A DNA stretch of 36,517 nt, from assembly GCA_016792765.1 (NCBI GenBank), contig JAEULD010000220.1:1-36517 (forward strand). Reading direction: 5' to 3'. Of this stretch, positions 24,147 through 31,718 are shown one piece after another. Numbering within the stretch: position 1 is the first letter of the stretch; every line of letters begins with the position of its first letter. A model generated the notes under the pieces. It was given only the letters and a program-made list of their open reading frames with translations, was not told the origin of the DNA and searched no databases. Position numbers and translations under genes: made by a program. The DNA comes from Candidatus Odyssella sp. GTDB lineage: Bacteria > Pseudomonadota > Alphaproteobacteria > Bin65.

Positions 24147-26498
24147 TCACCCGCACTTGCTGTAGTCGCAGCTCGTGCAGATGTCGCAGTTCTCCTGACG
24201 GATCAGGGCGCGGTGGCCGCATTTCGGGCAGCCGCGCATCATCGCGTGCGCCGCGTCGCGGCCGCCGCCTTCGCCGGGCTCGGCATCGCTGCCGCCCACC
24301 ACTTTCAGCTCGCGCTGGCCCTCGCGTGCCTCCTTGGGGTTCGGGATGAAGCCGATGTCGATCATGTGGCGCTCGATGACGTCGCCGATCGCGGCCAGCA
24401 GCGAGGGAACGTATTTGCGATCGACCCACTGGCCGCCGCGCGGGTCGAACACGGCCTTGAGCTCTTCGACCACGAACGACACATCGCCGCCGCGCCGGAA
24501 CACCGCGCTGATCATGCGAGTTAGACCGACCGTCCAGGCATAATGATCCATGTTCTTCGAGTTGATGAACACCTCGAAGGGCCGCCGCCGGCCATCCTGG
24601 ATGATGTCGTTGATCGTGATGTAGATGGCGTGATCGCTTTCCGGCCAGCGGATCTTGTAAGTACGGCCGGGCAGGGCCTCGGGCCGGTCGAGCGGCCGGG
24701 TCATGTAGACGACGCCGCCCGACTCGAACGGGTCGCGCGGCTTCGCGGTTTCGACCTTCGGCAGCGGCAGCTCGGGCTGCTCGCCGCGGGTTTCCTCCTG
24801 CTCCTTCCTGATCGACAGGACGGCGCCGGTCACCGGATTGGGACGATAGGTCGTACAGCCCTTGCAGCCCAAATCGTAAGCCAAAAGATACACATCCTTG
24901 AACGCGGCAAACGACAGGTCTTCCGGGCAATTGATGGTCTTCGATATCGAGCTGTCCACATACTTCTGCACAGCGGCCTGCATCGCCACATGGTCTTTGG
25001 GCGAGAGCTGCTGGGCATCGACGAAATAGTCCGGCAGCGGCGCGTTCTCGCCCCGCAAGCGCTTGAACTGGCGATAGGCATAGTCCGCCACTTCCTCCTC
25101 GCGCCGGCTGCCATCGGGCATCAGCACGCTGCGCTGATGGGTGAACGCGAAAACCGGCTCGATTCCGGATGAGACGTTGTCGGCGAAAATTGAAATAGTA
25201 CCGGTCGGAGCAATCGAGGTGAGGAGGGCATTGCGAAGCCCTTTCGCTGCGACTTCTGATTTGACTGACTGTTCCAATTCTTGGATGGCCTCGCCCGCCA
25301 GATACTTCTCGCGATCGAAAAGCGGGAACGGGCCCTTCTCGGCCGCAAGCTCCGCGGAGGCGAGGTAGGTTGCGCGCTGAACTGCCTTCATCCAGGTTTC
25401 TGCCAGCCGCAATGACTGGGCCGAGCCGTATCGCTCCCGGCACATGATCAGTGCGTCGGCAAGTCCGGTCACGCCCAGTCCAATTCTGCGCTTGCGCTGC
25501 GCTTCTTCGAACTGCGCCTTCAATGGAAATTTAGAAAGGTCTGTTACATTATCCATCATGCGCACGGCGATGCGCGCTACGCGCTCCAGTTCCTGGAGAT
25601 CGAGTGCTGCATCGTTCTCGAACGGGTTGCGGACGAATTTCGCGAGGTTGACGGAACCCAGCAGGCACGCGCCATAGGGCGGAAGCGGCTGCTCTCCGCA
25701 CGGATTCGTGGCGTGGATTTCCTCGCAATAATACAGCGGGTTACGCCGGTTGATGCGGTCGATGAAGATCACGCCCGGCTCGGCGAAGGTATAGGTGGCG
25801 CGCATGATGCGGTCCCAGAGATCGCGCGCCGCGACCGTCTTGTAGACGGTGCCTTCGAAGTGAAGCTGCCAGGAGCGGCCCTCCTTGATCGCCTCCATGA
25901 ACGCGTCGGTGACGAGCACCGAGAGATTGAACATGCGCAGCCGTCCGGGCTCGCGCTTCGCCTCGATGAAGGCCTCGATATCGGGATGGTCGCAGCGCAG
26001 CGTCGCCATCATCGCGCCGCGGCGGAAGCCGGCGCTCATGATCGTGCGGCACATCGCGTCCCATACGTCCATGAACGAGAGCGGGCCCGACGCGTCGGCG
26101 CCGACGCCGCGCACCGGCGCGCCGCGCGGGCGCAGCGTCGAGAAGTCGTAGCCGATGCCGCCGCCCTGCTGCATCGTCAGCGCGGCCTCTTTCAAGTGCT
26201 CGAAGATGCCGGACATGTCGTCCGGAATGGCGCCCATCACGAAGCAGTTGAACAGCGTCACGTGCCGCTTCGTGCCGGCGCCGGCCACGATGCGGCCGGC
26301 GGGCAGGAAGCGGAAATCCTCCATCGCCGAATAGAATTCGGCCTCCCAGCGGGCCGGGTCCGTCTCCACCGCGGCCAGCGCGCGCGCCACGCGGCGCCAC
26401 GTGTCTTCGATCGTCTTGTCGACCGGCGACCCGTCGGCGGCCTTCAGCCGATACTTCATGTCCCAGATCTGCTGGGAAATGCCCGCGACGTCCGTCAC
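24147..26498 (-). CDS. nrdJ: Coenzyme-B12-dependent (class II) ribonucleotide reductase
   Basis: This 783-aa protein has the NrdJ architecture. Cys85 (FNCFVM) is a redox Cys and NPCGE (265-269, Cys267) carries the thiyl-radical Cys, followed by PLPPYGACLLGSVNL. The C-terminus has six Cys (757, 760, 771, 774, 777, 782) that combine a zinc-like CPKCG and redox CTSCDYSKCG. It reduces ribonucleotides using adenosylcobalamin. The start is GTG 26498 with GAGGAG seven bases upstream. The frame extends to 26594 without a better site. A good sigma-70 promoter lies at 26615-26643. Its GTG overlaps the stop of a short upstream ORF. Confidence 0.95.
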   Translation of the reverse strand: MTDVAGISQQIWDMKYRLKAADGSPVDKTIEDTWRRVARALAAVETDPARWEAEFYSAMEDFRFLPAGRIVAGAGTKRHVTLFNCFVMGAIPDDMSGIFEHLKEAALTMQQGGGIGYDFSTLRPRGAPVRGVGADASGPLSFMDVWDAMCRTIMSAGFRRGAMMATLRCDHPDIEAFIEAKREPGRLRMFNLSVLVTDAFMEAIKEGRSWQLHFEGTVYKTVAARDLWDRIMRATYTFAEPGVIFIDRINRRNPLYYCEEIHATNPCGEQPLPPYGACLLGSVNLAKFVRNPFENDAALDLQELERVARIAVRMMDNVTDLSKFPLKAQFEEAQRKRRIGLGVTGLADALIMCRERYGSAQSLRLAETWMKAVQRATYLASAELAAEKGPFPLFDREKYLAGEAIQELEQSVKSEVAAKGLRNALLTSIAPTGTISIFADNVSSGIEPVFAFTHQRSVLMPDGSRREEEVADYAYRQFKRLRGENAPLPDYFVDAQQLSPKDHVAMQAAVQKYVDSSISKTINCPEDLSFAAFKDVYLLAYDLGCKGCTTYRPNPVTGAVLSIRKEQEETRGEQPELPLPKVETAKPRDPFESGGVVYMTRPLDRPEALPGRTYKIRWPESDHAIYITINDIIQDGRRRPFEVFINSKNMDHYAWTVGLTRMISAVFRRGGDVSFVVEELKAVFDPRGGQWVDRKYVPSLLAAIGDVIERHMIDIGFIPNPKEAREGQRELKVVGGSDAEPGEGGGRDAAHAMMRGCPKCGHRALIRQENCDICTSCDYSKCG

Positions 26499-26545
26499 CG
26501 GCCGGCTCCTCGCTCGTTGCGTGGTGGGGGGAACAGCATGGCCAT
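26495..26545 (-). CDS. Possible 16-residue upstream ORF in the nrdJ leader
   Basis: ATG 26545 starts MAMLFPPPRNERGAGR. Its TGA overlaps the nrdJ GTG as GTGA. It lies between the predicted promoter (26615-26643) and nrdJ and contains the nrdJ Shine-Dalgarno. Translation through it could couple or gate nrdJ translation. It has no strong ribosome site of its own, so it may be chance. Confidence 0.3.
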   Translation of the reverse strand: MAMLFPPPRNERGAGR

Positions 26546-26614
26546 GATCGCGTTTCGGGATCGATGCGGTTGCCAATGGAAGAACGCCCGCCAAGCCCGC
26601 GGGGCGTCAGGTTC

Positions 26615-26643
26615 ATTCTTTGTTCCAAAGCGCGCGATGTCAA
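26615..26643 (-). promoter_or_regulatory. Sigma-70-like promoter of nrdJ
   Basis: On the minus strand TTGACA (26638-26643) and AAGAAT (26615-26620) are separated by 17 bases. The -35 is a perfect consensus. The leader to the GTG would be about 110 nt. I see no cobalamin riboswitch in it. Confidence 0.6.
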
Positions 26644-26752
26644 GTGCGGCTTGGCGCGGCGCGCGGTGACGCAATTTCGGCGGCACGATGAAGGTTCCGT
26701 TGCCTAGACCGGAATCCCCGAAATTATGCACAGAATTCCGCCGCCGGCCGGC

Positions 26753-27481
26753 TCAGGCGGCGGGCTCCGCCGTCGCCGCGAGCCTCAGGCGCTCGGACGC
26801 GGTCTCGATGCGCTCCTGGAGCGCGCCCATGAACGCCGCGCGCTCCAGGCCGGGCGGAATCGGCGGCAGGAACTCCATCGTCACCGTGCCGGGCCGCAGC
26901 AGCAGGCTGCGCCGGCCCCAGAACAGGCCGGAGTTCAGCGCCACCGGCACCACCGTGATCCCGAGATGCGTGTAGAGCGCGGCGACGCCGGGATGGTAGC
27001 GGCCGGCGCGGCCGGGCGGCAGGCGCGTGCCCTCGGGCATGATCATGATCGAGCGGCCGCGCGCGGTCTCGTCCTTGGCGCGGCGCATCAGCTCGCGGAT
27101 CGCGCCCGCGCCGGCCGAGCGGTCGATCGGCACCATGCCGAGCCGGCGCATGTACCAGCCGTAGACCGGAATCATCAGCAGCTCGCGCTTGAGCACGCCC
27201 GACATCGGCGGGGCGAGCGCCGGGAATGCGATCGTCTCCCAGGCGCTCTGGTGCTTCAGCGCGTAGATCGCCGGGCCGGCCGGCAGCGCTTCCGGCATCA
27301 CGACGCGGTAGCGCAAACCGCAGACGACGCGCATGAGCCACAGCAGCGCCCGCGCCCAGGCGACGCACCAGCGATAGGTGACGTCGCGATGCAGCGGCAG
27401 CGTGGCCACGCCCGCGATCGCGATCGTCAGCGTGAAGACGGCGGCGACGAGCCAGAAGACGATGGAGCGGAGGACGGCCAC
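26753..27481 (-). CDS. plsC: 1-acyl-sn-glycerol-3-phosphate acyltransferase (PlsC family)
   Basis: This 242-aa protein has an N-terminal membrane helix (7-30) and the PlsC acyltransferase domain. The catalytic motif is KHQSAWE, an HX4E form (His77, Glu82) of the usual HX4D. The acyl-acceptor motif is MPEGTR (148-153). It makes phosphatidic acid from lysophosphatidic acid at the inner membrane. The start is GTG 27481. No in-frame ATG precedes the helix and the Shine-Dalgarno is weak. It lies 8 bases after the ydcF-like stop, so the two form an operon. Confidence 0.9.
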   Translation of the reverse strand: MAVLRSIVFWLVAAVFTLTIAIAGVATLPLHRDVTYRWCVAWARALLWLMRVVCGLRYRVVMPEALPAGPAIYALKHQSAWETIAFPALAPPMSGVLKRELLMIPVYGWYMRRLGMVPIDRSAGAGAIRELMRRAKDETARGRSIMIMPEGTRLPPGRAGRYHPGVAALYTHLGITVVPVALNSGLFWGRRSLLLRPGTVTMEFLPPIPPGLERAAFMGALQERIETASERLRLAATAEPAA

Positions 27482-27489
27482 GCGGCGGC

Positions 27490-28197
27490 TCAATCGCGGG
27501 TGACGTAGACGAGCGCGGCGGCGAAGGCGACCAGCTCGCGCACGACGCGGCGGCTGGTGCCGAGATCGCTCCACCACGCGACGCAGCCTTGGCGCGCCTC
27601 GGCCGGGCACTGCACGGCGAGGCCCTTGGGCACCAGCGGATGCCGCAAGATCTGCGCGTCCGGCATGTCGCGACCGAACCAGAGCACGCTGCGCCGCATG
27701 TGATAGCTGGCGGTGACCAGGCGCAGCGATTTGAGGTTCTGGCTGTTGAACCAGGCCGCCGTCTCGCGCGCATTGCCGCGCGTGTCGTCGGCGCGGAAGC
27801 CGAGCTCGATCCGCGCGGCCATTTCCGGCGGCGGATCGCCCAGCGTCTTCAGGAGTTCGGGCTTGGTCACCTTGCGGTCGACGCCGGTCACGAACAGCCG
27901 GCTCGCGAGGCCCTGTTGCAGCAGCGCATAGGCCTGCTGCACGCGCTCTTCGCCGCGCTGCCCGGTCAGGACGACGATCGCGTCGGTCTTGGCGGCGGCG
28001 TCGTCGGGCGTCTCGGGCAGCGTGAAGCCGAACCACAGCAGCAGCGCCAGCGCCGCGAACGCCGCCGTGAACGCCGACGCCACCGCGAAGCGGATCACGA
28101 ACCACGCGAACAGGACGATCTGCAGGAACAGCCCGAGCGCGCGCGGCGGCTCGACGAAGCCGCGCGAACGGGCGGTGCGGGGGTCGATCCGGGGCAT
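27490..28197 (-). CDS. YdcF/DUF218-like membrane protein
   Basis: This 235-aa protein has a membrane helix near residues 19-58 and a DUF218 (ElyC/SanA/YdcF) domain: DAIVVLTGQRGEERVQQAYALLQQG, then DTRGNARETAAWF and LRLVTASYHMRRS. SanA/ElyC relatives act in envelope integrity and polysaccharide carrier metabolism. ATG 28197 has no Shine-Dalgarno. A -10 element TATAAG lies only 9 bases upstream, so the message could be leaderless or nearly so. PlsC follows in the same operon. Confidence 0.85.
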   Translation of the reverse strand: MPRIDPRTARSRGFVEPPRALGLFLQIVLFAWFVIRFAVASAFTAAFAALALLLWFGFTLPETPDDAAAKTDAIVVLTGQRGEERVQQAYALLQQGLASRLFVTGVDRKVTKPELLKTLGDPPPEMAARIELGFRADDTRGNARETAAWFNSQNLKSLRLVTASYHMRRSVLWFGRDMPDAQILRHPLVPKGLAVQCPAEARQGCVAWWSDLGTSRRVVRELVAFAAALVYVTRD

Positions 28198-28206
28198 GGC
28201 GGAAGG

Positions 28207-28212
28207 CTTATA
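28207..28212 (-). promoter_or_regulatory. Extended -10 element of the ydcF-like gene
   Basis: The minus strand reads TTGGTATAAG, an extended -10 (TGGTATAAG). The predicted start of transcription falls within about three bases of the ATG, consistent with the absence of a Shine-Dalgarno. Confidence 0.4.
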
Positions 28213-28255
28213 CCAACAGACTACAATCCCAACCCGCAGAATCCGGGAAAGGTCA

Positions 28256-28334
28256 CAGGAGCGGGGGAGCCGGGGAGGATTCCAAAGGCGCGCGGAGCGC
28301 GCCATTTTTCTTCTCCCCGGCTCCCCGGCTCCTG
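28256..28334. terminator. Large nested stem-loop between ftsX and ydcF-like genes
   Basis: The arms GGGGAGCCGGGGAG (28264-28277) and CTCCCCGGCTCCCC (28313-28326) are perfect complements, extended by CAGGAGC (28256-28262) / GCTCCTG (28328-28334) around one G-G mismatch. Inside is GGCGCGC-GGA-GCGCGCC (28287-28303), followed on the plus strand by ATTTTT. On the minus strand it follows ftsX and could end the ftsEX transcript. The best U-tract, however, is on the plus strand, where no gene ends. Confidence 0.55.
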
Positions 28335-28386
28335 TTCCCGTATCGTCGTCTCCGGTTCGACCGATCCTGTTTTCTGCCGGTCGGTA

Positions 28387-29280
28387 TTACATCATCCGGG
28401 CCAGTCCGCGCAGCACCGTATAGCGCGCGGCCACGGCGGCCAGCGCCGCCGCCGCCGGCGGCACGAGCGCCAGCACGGCCCAGGACCAGACCGGCAATTC
28501 GAGGTGCATCGCCTGCAGCGTCTCGACCTTCGCCAGGATCCGCTCGAGGCCGATCAGGACCAGCGCCGCGAAGCCGGTCCCGATCGCGCCGCCGAGCAGG
28601 CCGAGGCGGAACGCGTGGCGCTGGAACTGCTCGGCGATGTATTGGTCGCGTGCGCCGATCAGGTGCAGGACGTCGGTGACCGCGCGGTGGATGCGGAGGC
28701 TCGTGCGCATCGCGAACACGATCGTCATCGCCGCGGCGAAGAAGATCAGCACGACGACGACGAGCGCGAGGCGCCAGCCCCAGCGGATCACGCCGATCAT
28801 CTCGTCGAGCCATTTCTGGTGCTCTTCGACGGAGGCGCCGGGCGCCGCGGCGTCCACCTTCCGGCGCAGTTCGGCGAGGTCGACGCGCGCGTCTTCGGCG
28901 AGGCCGACGTCGATGAGCCGCGGCAGCGGCAGGCCGATGGCCGCGGCGCCCCGCCCGAGCCAGGGCTCGACGAGGGCCGAGGATTCGGCGGCCGAGAGCA
29001 CCCGCACCCGCAGCACGGACTTGTCCTCGCGCAGCAGCGAAACGACGCGCTTGATGCGCGCCTCGGTCTCCTCGGCGCCGGAAGCGGCCGGAACCTGGAT
29101 CGTGAGCGTGCCCGACAGGCTGTTGCTCCAGCGCACGATGACGTTGTTGAGCAGCAAAGCGCCGGCGAGCGCGATCGTGGCGAGGAACGCCATCACCGCG
29201 ATGATCCACGGCAGCGTGCGCGCGGCGGGGTCGCGGTCGAGCGGGATGTCGGTCGGGCGGCGGAACAGGCCGAGGCGCAT
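28387..29280 (-). CDS. ftsX: Cell division protein FtsX
   Basis: This 297-aa membrane protein has a first helix at about 26-46 and a large extracytoplasmic domain (about 48-160). Three further helices lie near 167-190, 220-243 and 262-288, the FtsX/MacB permease pattern. With FtsE it forms an ABC-type complex that activates periplasmic peptidoglycan amidases or their EnvC-like activators at the septum. ATG 29280 is used, 8 bases after the ftsE stop. GTG 29286 two codons earlier is possible. It ends with TAA before the long nested stem-loop. Confidence 0.92.
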   Translation of the reverse strand: MRLGLFRRPTDIPLDRDPAARTLPWIIAVMAFLATIALAGALLLNNVIVRWSNSLSGTLTIQVPAASGAEETEARIKRVVSLLREDKSVLRVRVLSAAESSALVEPWLGRGAAAIGLPLPRLIDVGLAEDARVDLAELRRKVDAAAPGASVEEHQKWLDEMIGVIRWGWRLALVVVVLIFFAAAMTIVFAMRTSLRIHRAVTDVLHLIGARDQYIAEQFQRHAFRLGLLGGAIGTGFAALVLIGLERILAKVETLQAMHLELPVWSWAVLALVPPAAAALAAVAARYTVLRGLARMM

Positions 29281-29288
29281 CGCCACCG

Positions 29289-29978
29289 TCACGGCCCGTC
29301 CTGCGCCAGCACGCCGTTGGCGAGCAGCAGGCGCGGATAGTCGAACTTGCCGACGAGCTGTTCGTTGTGGGTCGCGATCACCACGGTCGTGCCCATGCGG
29401 TTCAGCTCTTCGAACAGATACATGAGCCGCATCGCCATGGCGTCGTCGACGTTGCCGGTGGGCTCGTCGGCGAGCAGCAGGCTCGGCCGGTTGATGACCG
29501 CGCGCGCGATGGCCACGCGCTGCTGCTCCCCGCCCGAGAGCGTCGCCGGATAGGAATCGATGTGGTTGGCGAGCCCGACCCAGCGCAGCAGATCGGCGAC
29601 GTGCTTCTTCACGTCGTCGCCGCGCGCGCCGCCGACGCGCAGCGGCAGCGCCACGTTCTCGAGCGCCGTCAGGTGGTCGATGAGGCGGAAATCCTGGAAA
29701 ACGACGCCGATGTTGCGGCGCAGCTCGGGCAGCTCGCGCCGCGCGACCGTCACGAGATCGCGGCCGAACAGCGCCGTCACGCCGCGCGTCGGCTTCAGCG
29801 CCAGATACATCAGCCTCAGCAGCGACGATTTGCCCGCGCCGCTCTCTCCCGTGAGGAAGCAGAAGGCGCCGCGCGCGAGCGTGAAGCTGATGTCGCGCAG
29901 AACCTCCGGCCCGCCGCCGTAACGCATGCCGACGTTGTGGAACCGCACCACAGGCGCGTGCGGATCGATGCCCTGCAT
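29289..29978 (-). CDS. ftsE: Cell division ATP-binding protein FtsE
   Basis: This 229-aa ABC ATPase has Walker [10 protein letters not shown] (44-52), a Q-loop at VVFQDFR (Gln95), the signature LSGGEQQR (147-154), Walker B LLLADE (167-172) and the H-loop ATHNEQ. Its length and the [20 protein letters not shown] wording fit FtsE, and ftsX follows directly. It powers FtsX at the inner membrane during septation. ATG 29978 gives the expected N-terminus. The only purine-rich site, AGGAGA, is about 14 bases away. Confidence 0.95.
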   Translation of the reverse strand: MQGIDPHAPVVRFHNVGMRYGGGPEVLRDISFTLARGAFCFLTGESGAGKSSLLRLMYLALKPTRGVTALFGRDLVTVARRELPELRRNIGVVFQDFRLIDHLTALENVALPLRVGGARGDDVKKHVADLLRWVGLANHIDSYPATLSGGEQQRVAIARAVINRPSLLLADEPTGNVDDAMAMRLMYLFEELNRMGTTVVIATHNEQLVGKFDYPRLLLANGVLAQDGP

Positions 29979-30152
29979 CGGTATTCGCGCTGTCTCCTGG
30001 TTTCGGGCGTGCGCCGCGGCGCCGCCGCCCGTCTTCATCCACCATGACACAGGCGCCGAAACCGGTCCAGGACGCAAGCGCGCCTGGCGCGCTCGCCTCG
30101 CGCGAAGCGCTCGCCGCCGCGCGGGCTTAACCGATTGAAAAGAGTGAAGTGC

Positions 30153-30181
30153 TTGTGTGCGATTCCGCCGCCGACTATAAA
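30153..30181 (+). promoter_or_regulatory. Sigma-70-like promoter of the MJ0042/DUF3426 gene
   Basis: TTGTGT (30153-30158), a 17-base spacer and TATAAA (30176-30181). Predicted transcription begins about 24 bases before the ATG at 30212. Confidence 0.55.
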
Positions 30182-30211
30182 ACCCGGAGCAGAGCGGACT
30201 CTGCGCGCAAA

Positions 30212-30988
30212 ATGATTCTTTCCTGCCCCAACTGTTCCGCGCGTTTCATGATCGATGGCAGCGCGCTCGGCGCCGGCGGGCGTACGGTGCGCTGCGGCGC
30301 TTGCGGCCATTCCTGGCACCAGATGCCCGAAGCGGCGGCGCCGGCCGAGCCCGCCGCCGCGTTCGAGCCAGCCGGCGCGCCGCCGCCGGCGGCACCGGCC
30401 GAGCCCGCTCTCGCCCCGGCGCAAGTTCCGCCGCCGCCGATCGCGCCGCCGCCGCCCGCGGACGAGAAGCCGCGCCGCGGCCGGCGCCGCGCCTTGGCCG
30501 AGGCGGAAGGCGCCGCCGGGGCCATGCCGCGCCGGCGCGGGCTGACGCGCGTGCTGGTCTGGTTCCTGTTCGTCTTCGTCGTCGCCGCGCTCGTGCTCGG
30601 CGGCTACCGCTATCGCAACGACGTCGTGCGCATCTGGCCGCCGGCGATGAAGCTCTACGAGCTGCTGAAGATCGATACCGATCCGCCGAGCGGCATCGGC
30701 CTGCGCGTTCCGCCTGAAACCCTCCGCTTCAACCGCGAAGCCGAGGGCGGGATGCCGATCCTCGTCGTCTCCGGCGAGATCCTCAACGAATCGACGGCCG
30801 CGCAGCGCATCACGCCGATGCGCATCCTGCTGCTCGACAAGGACAACCGCGTGCTGCGCACCGAGCTCGTGAAGTTCGAAGACCGCACGCTCGAGCCCGG
30901 CAAGCGCATGCCGTTCCGCACCAGCATTCCGAACGCGCCGCCCGAGGCCGCGGCGGCGCGCATCACGTTCAATCTGACCGGCGGTTGA
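30212..30988 (+). CDS. MJ0042 zinc-finger/DUF3426-type membrane protein
   Basis: This 258-aa protein opens with a zinc finger: MILSCPNC (Cys5, Cys8), then VRCGACGHSW (Cys28, Cys31). A Pro/Ala-rich linker follows (about 38-100), then one membrane helix (about 110-132) and a periplasmic beta-rich domain (DUF3426-like, PILVVSGEILNES...). This topology puts the finger in the cytoplasm. It is divergent from ftsE, a frequent alphaproteobacterial neighbour. The role is unknown, possibly as an envelope sensor or regulator. ATG 30212 is fixed by the zinc finger at the extreme N-terminus. No Shine-Dalgarno is visible. Confidence 0.85.
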   Translation: MILSCPNCSARFMIDGSALGAGGRTVRCGACGHSWHQMPEAAAPAEPAAAFEPAGAPPPAAPAEPALAPAQVPPPPIAPPPPADEKPRRGRRRALAEAEGAAGAMPRRRGLTRVLVWFLFVFVVAALVLGGYRYRNDVVRIWPPAMKLYELLKIDTDPPSGIGLRVPPETLRFNREAEGGMPILVVSGEILNESTAAQRITPMRILLLDKDNRVLRTELVKFEDRTLEPGKRMPFRTSIPNAPPEAAAARITFNLTGG

Positions 30989-30991
30989 GCC

Positions 30992-31555
30992 ATGCGCCAC
31001 CAGCAGCGGGGCAAGAACGAGAAGCGGCCGGTGATCGACACCGGCAGCGTGGTCACGCGCGGCAACAGCGGCGCGGTCGTCATGCGCGGGCCGGTGCGCG
31101 GCGGGCCGGTGAGCCGCCGCGGCCGCTCGGGCGTACGCTTCCTCGTCGTGATCGCGATCCTGTTCGGCCTCTATTGGCTCGCGGGCTCGTTCCGCCACGA
31201 GATCGTGGAGCGCCTGCCCGCCGCCTATCCGGTCCTGAAGGCGATGGGCTACGAGGTGGAGGAGCCGGCCGGCTTCGGACTGCGCGCCGAGGTGCTGCGC
31301 GTCGACCGCTATCGCGACGAATTGCAGGCCGCGTATCTGCTCATCAACGGCATGGTCGCGAACACGCGCGGCGAGCGCGTGCGGGTTCCGCGCCTGCGCC
31401 TCGTCATCACCTCGAGCCGCCACCCGCCGATCACGGTGACGGCCGATCCGCCGCAGCCGACGCTGGGCCCCGGCGAGCGCGCGCGCTTCGAGGTGCGCCA
31501 CAAGACCGGCACCACGCTGTTCGACGTGAAGGTGCGCGCGAGCTTCGAGAAATAG
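30992..31555 (+). CDS. DUF3426-like single-pass membrane protein
   Basis: This 187-aa protein has a basic cytoplasmic N-terminus (1-48), one membrane helix (49-66, FLVVIAILFGLYWLAGS) and a periplasmic domain that resembles the C-terminal domain of the preceding protein (AAYLLINGMVANTRGERVRVP...LGPGERARFEVRHKTG). It lacks the zinc finger. It starts 3 bases after the previous stop, so both are co-translated. The pair looks like a duplication in which one copy kept the finger. The function is unknown. Confidence 0.75.
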   Translation: MRHQQRGKNEKRPVIDTGSVVTRGNSGAVVMRGPVRGGPVSRRGRSGVRFLVVIAILFGLYWLAGSFRHEIVERLPAAYPVLKAMGYEVEEPAGFGLRAEVLRVDRYRDELQAAYLLINGMVANTRGERVRVPRLRLVITSSRHPPITVTADPPQPTLGPGERARFEVRHKTGTTLFDVKVRASFEK

Positions 31556-31666
31556 GGAGGGCCGCCGGCGCGGCTGCGCTCACGCACCCGCGTGCGAGCG
31601 GGACTGCGCTTCCCCTGCGCTTCGCCTCCGGTACTTCGGGGCGGCGACCACACGAACCGCAAACGA

Positions 31667-31694
31667 AAGGGGCGGGTTTCGCAACCCGCCCCTT
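31667..31694 (-). terminator. Terminator hairpin between the DUF3426-like and TIGR02302 genes
   Basis: AAGGGGCGGGTT-TCGC-AACCCGCCCCTT is a perfect 12-bp stem. On the minus strand the stem is followed by TCGTTTG, which favours leftward termination of the lysA/TIGR02302 transcript. It also separates it from the convergent plus-strand pair. Confidence 0.6.
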
Positions 31695-31718
31695 CGGCAC
31701 GTCGCTTGTCGTGACCGC

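Noticed and set aside
26499..26760. Cobalamin riboswitch upstream of nrdJ
   Set aside because: I could not find a B12-box-like conserved core or the expected stem set by eye. A covariance search would decide.
28340..28375. A GGTTCGACC stretch resembling a tRNA T-arm
   Set aside because: No matching acceptor, D or anticodon arm surrounds it, so it is not a tRNA gene.
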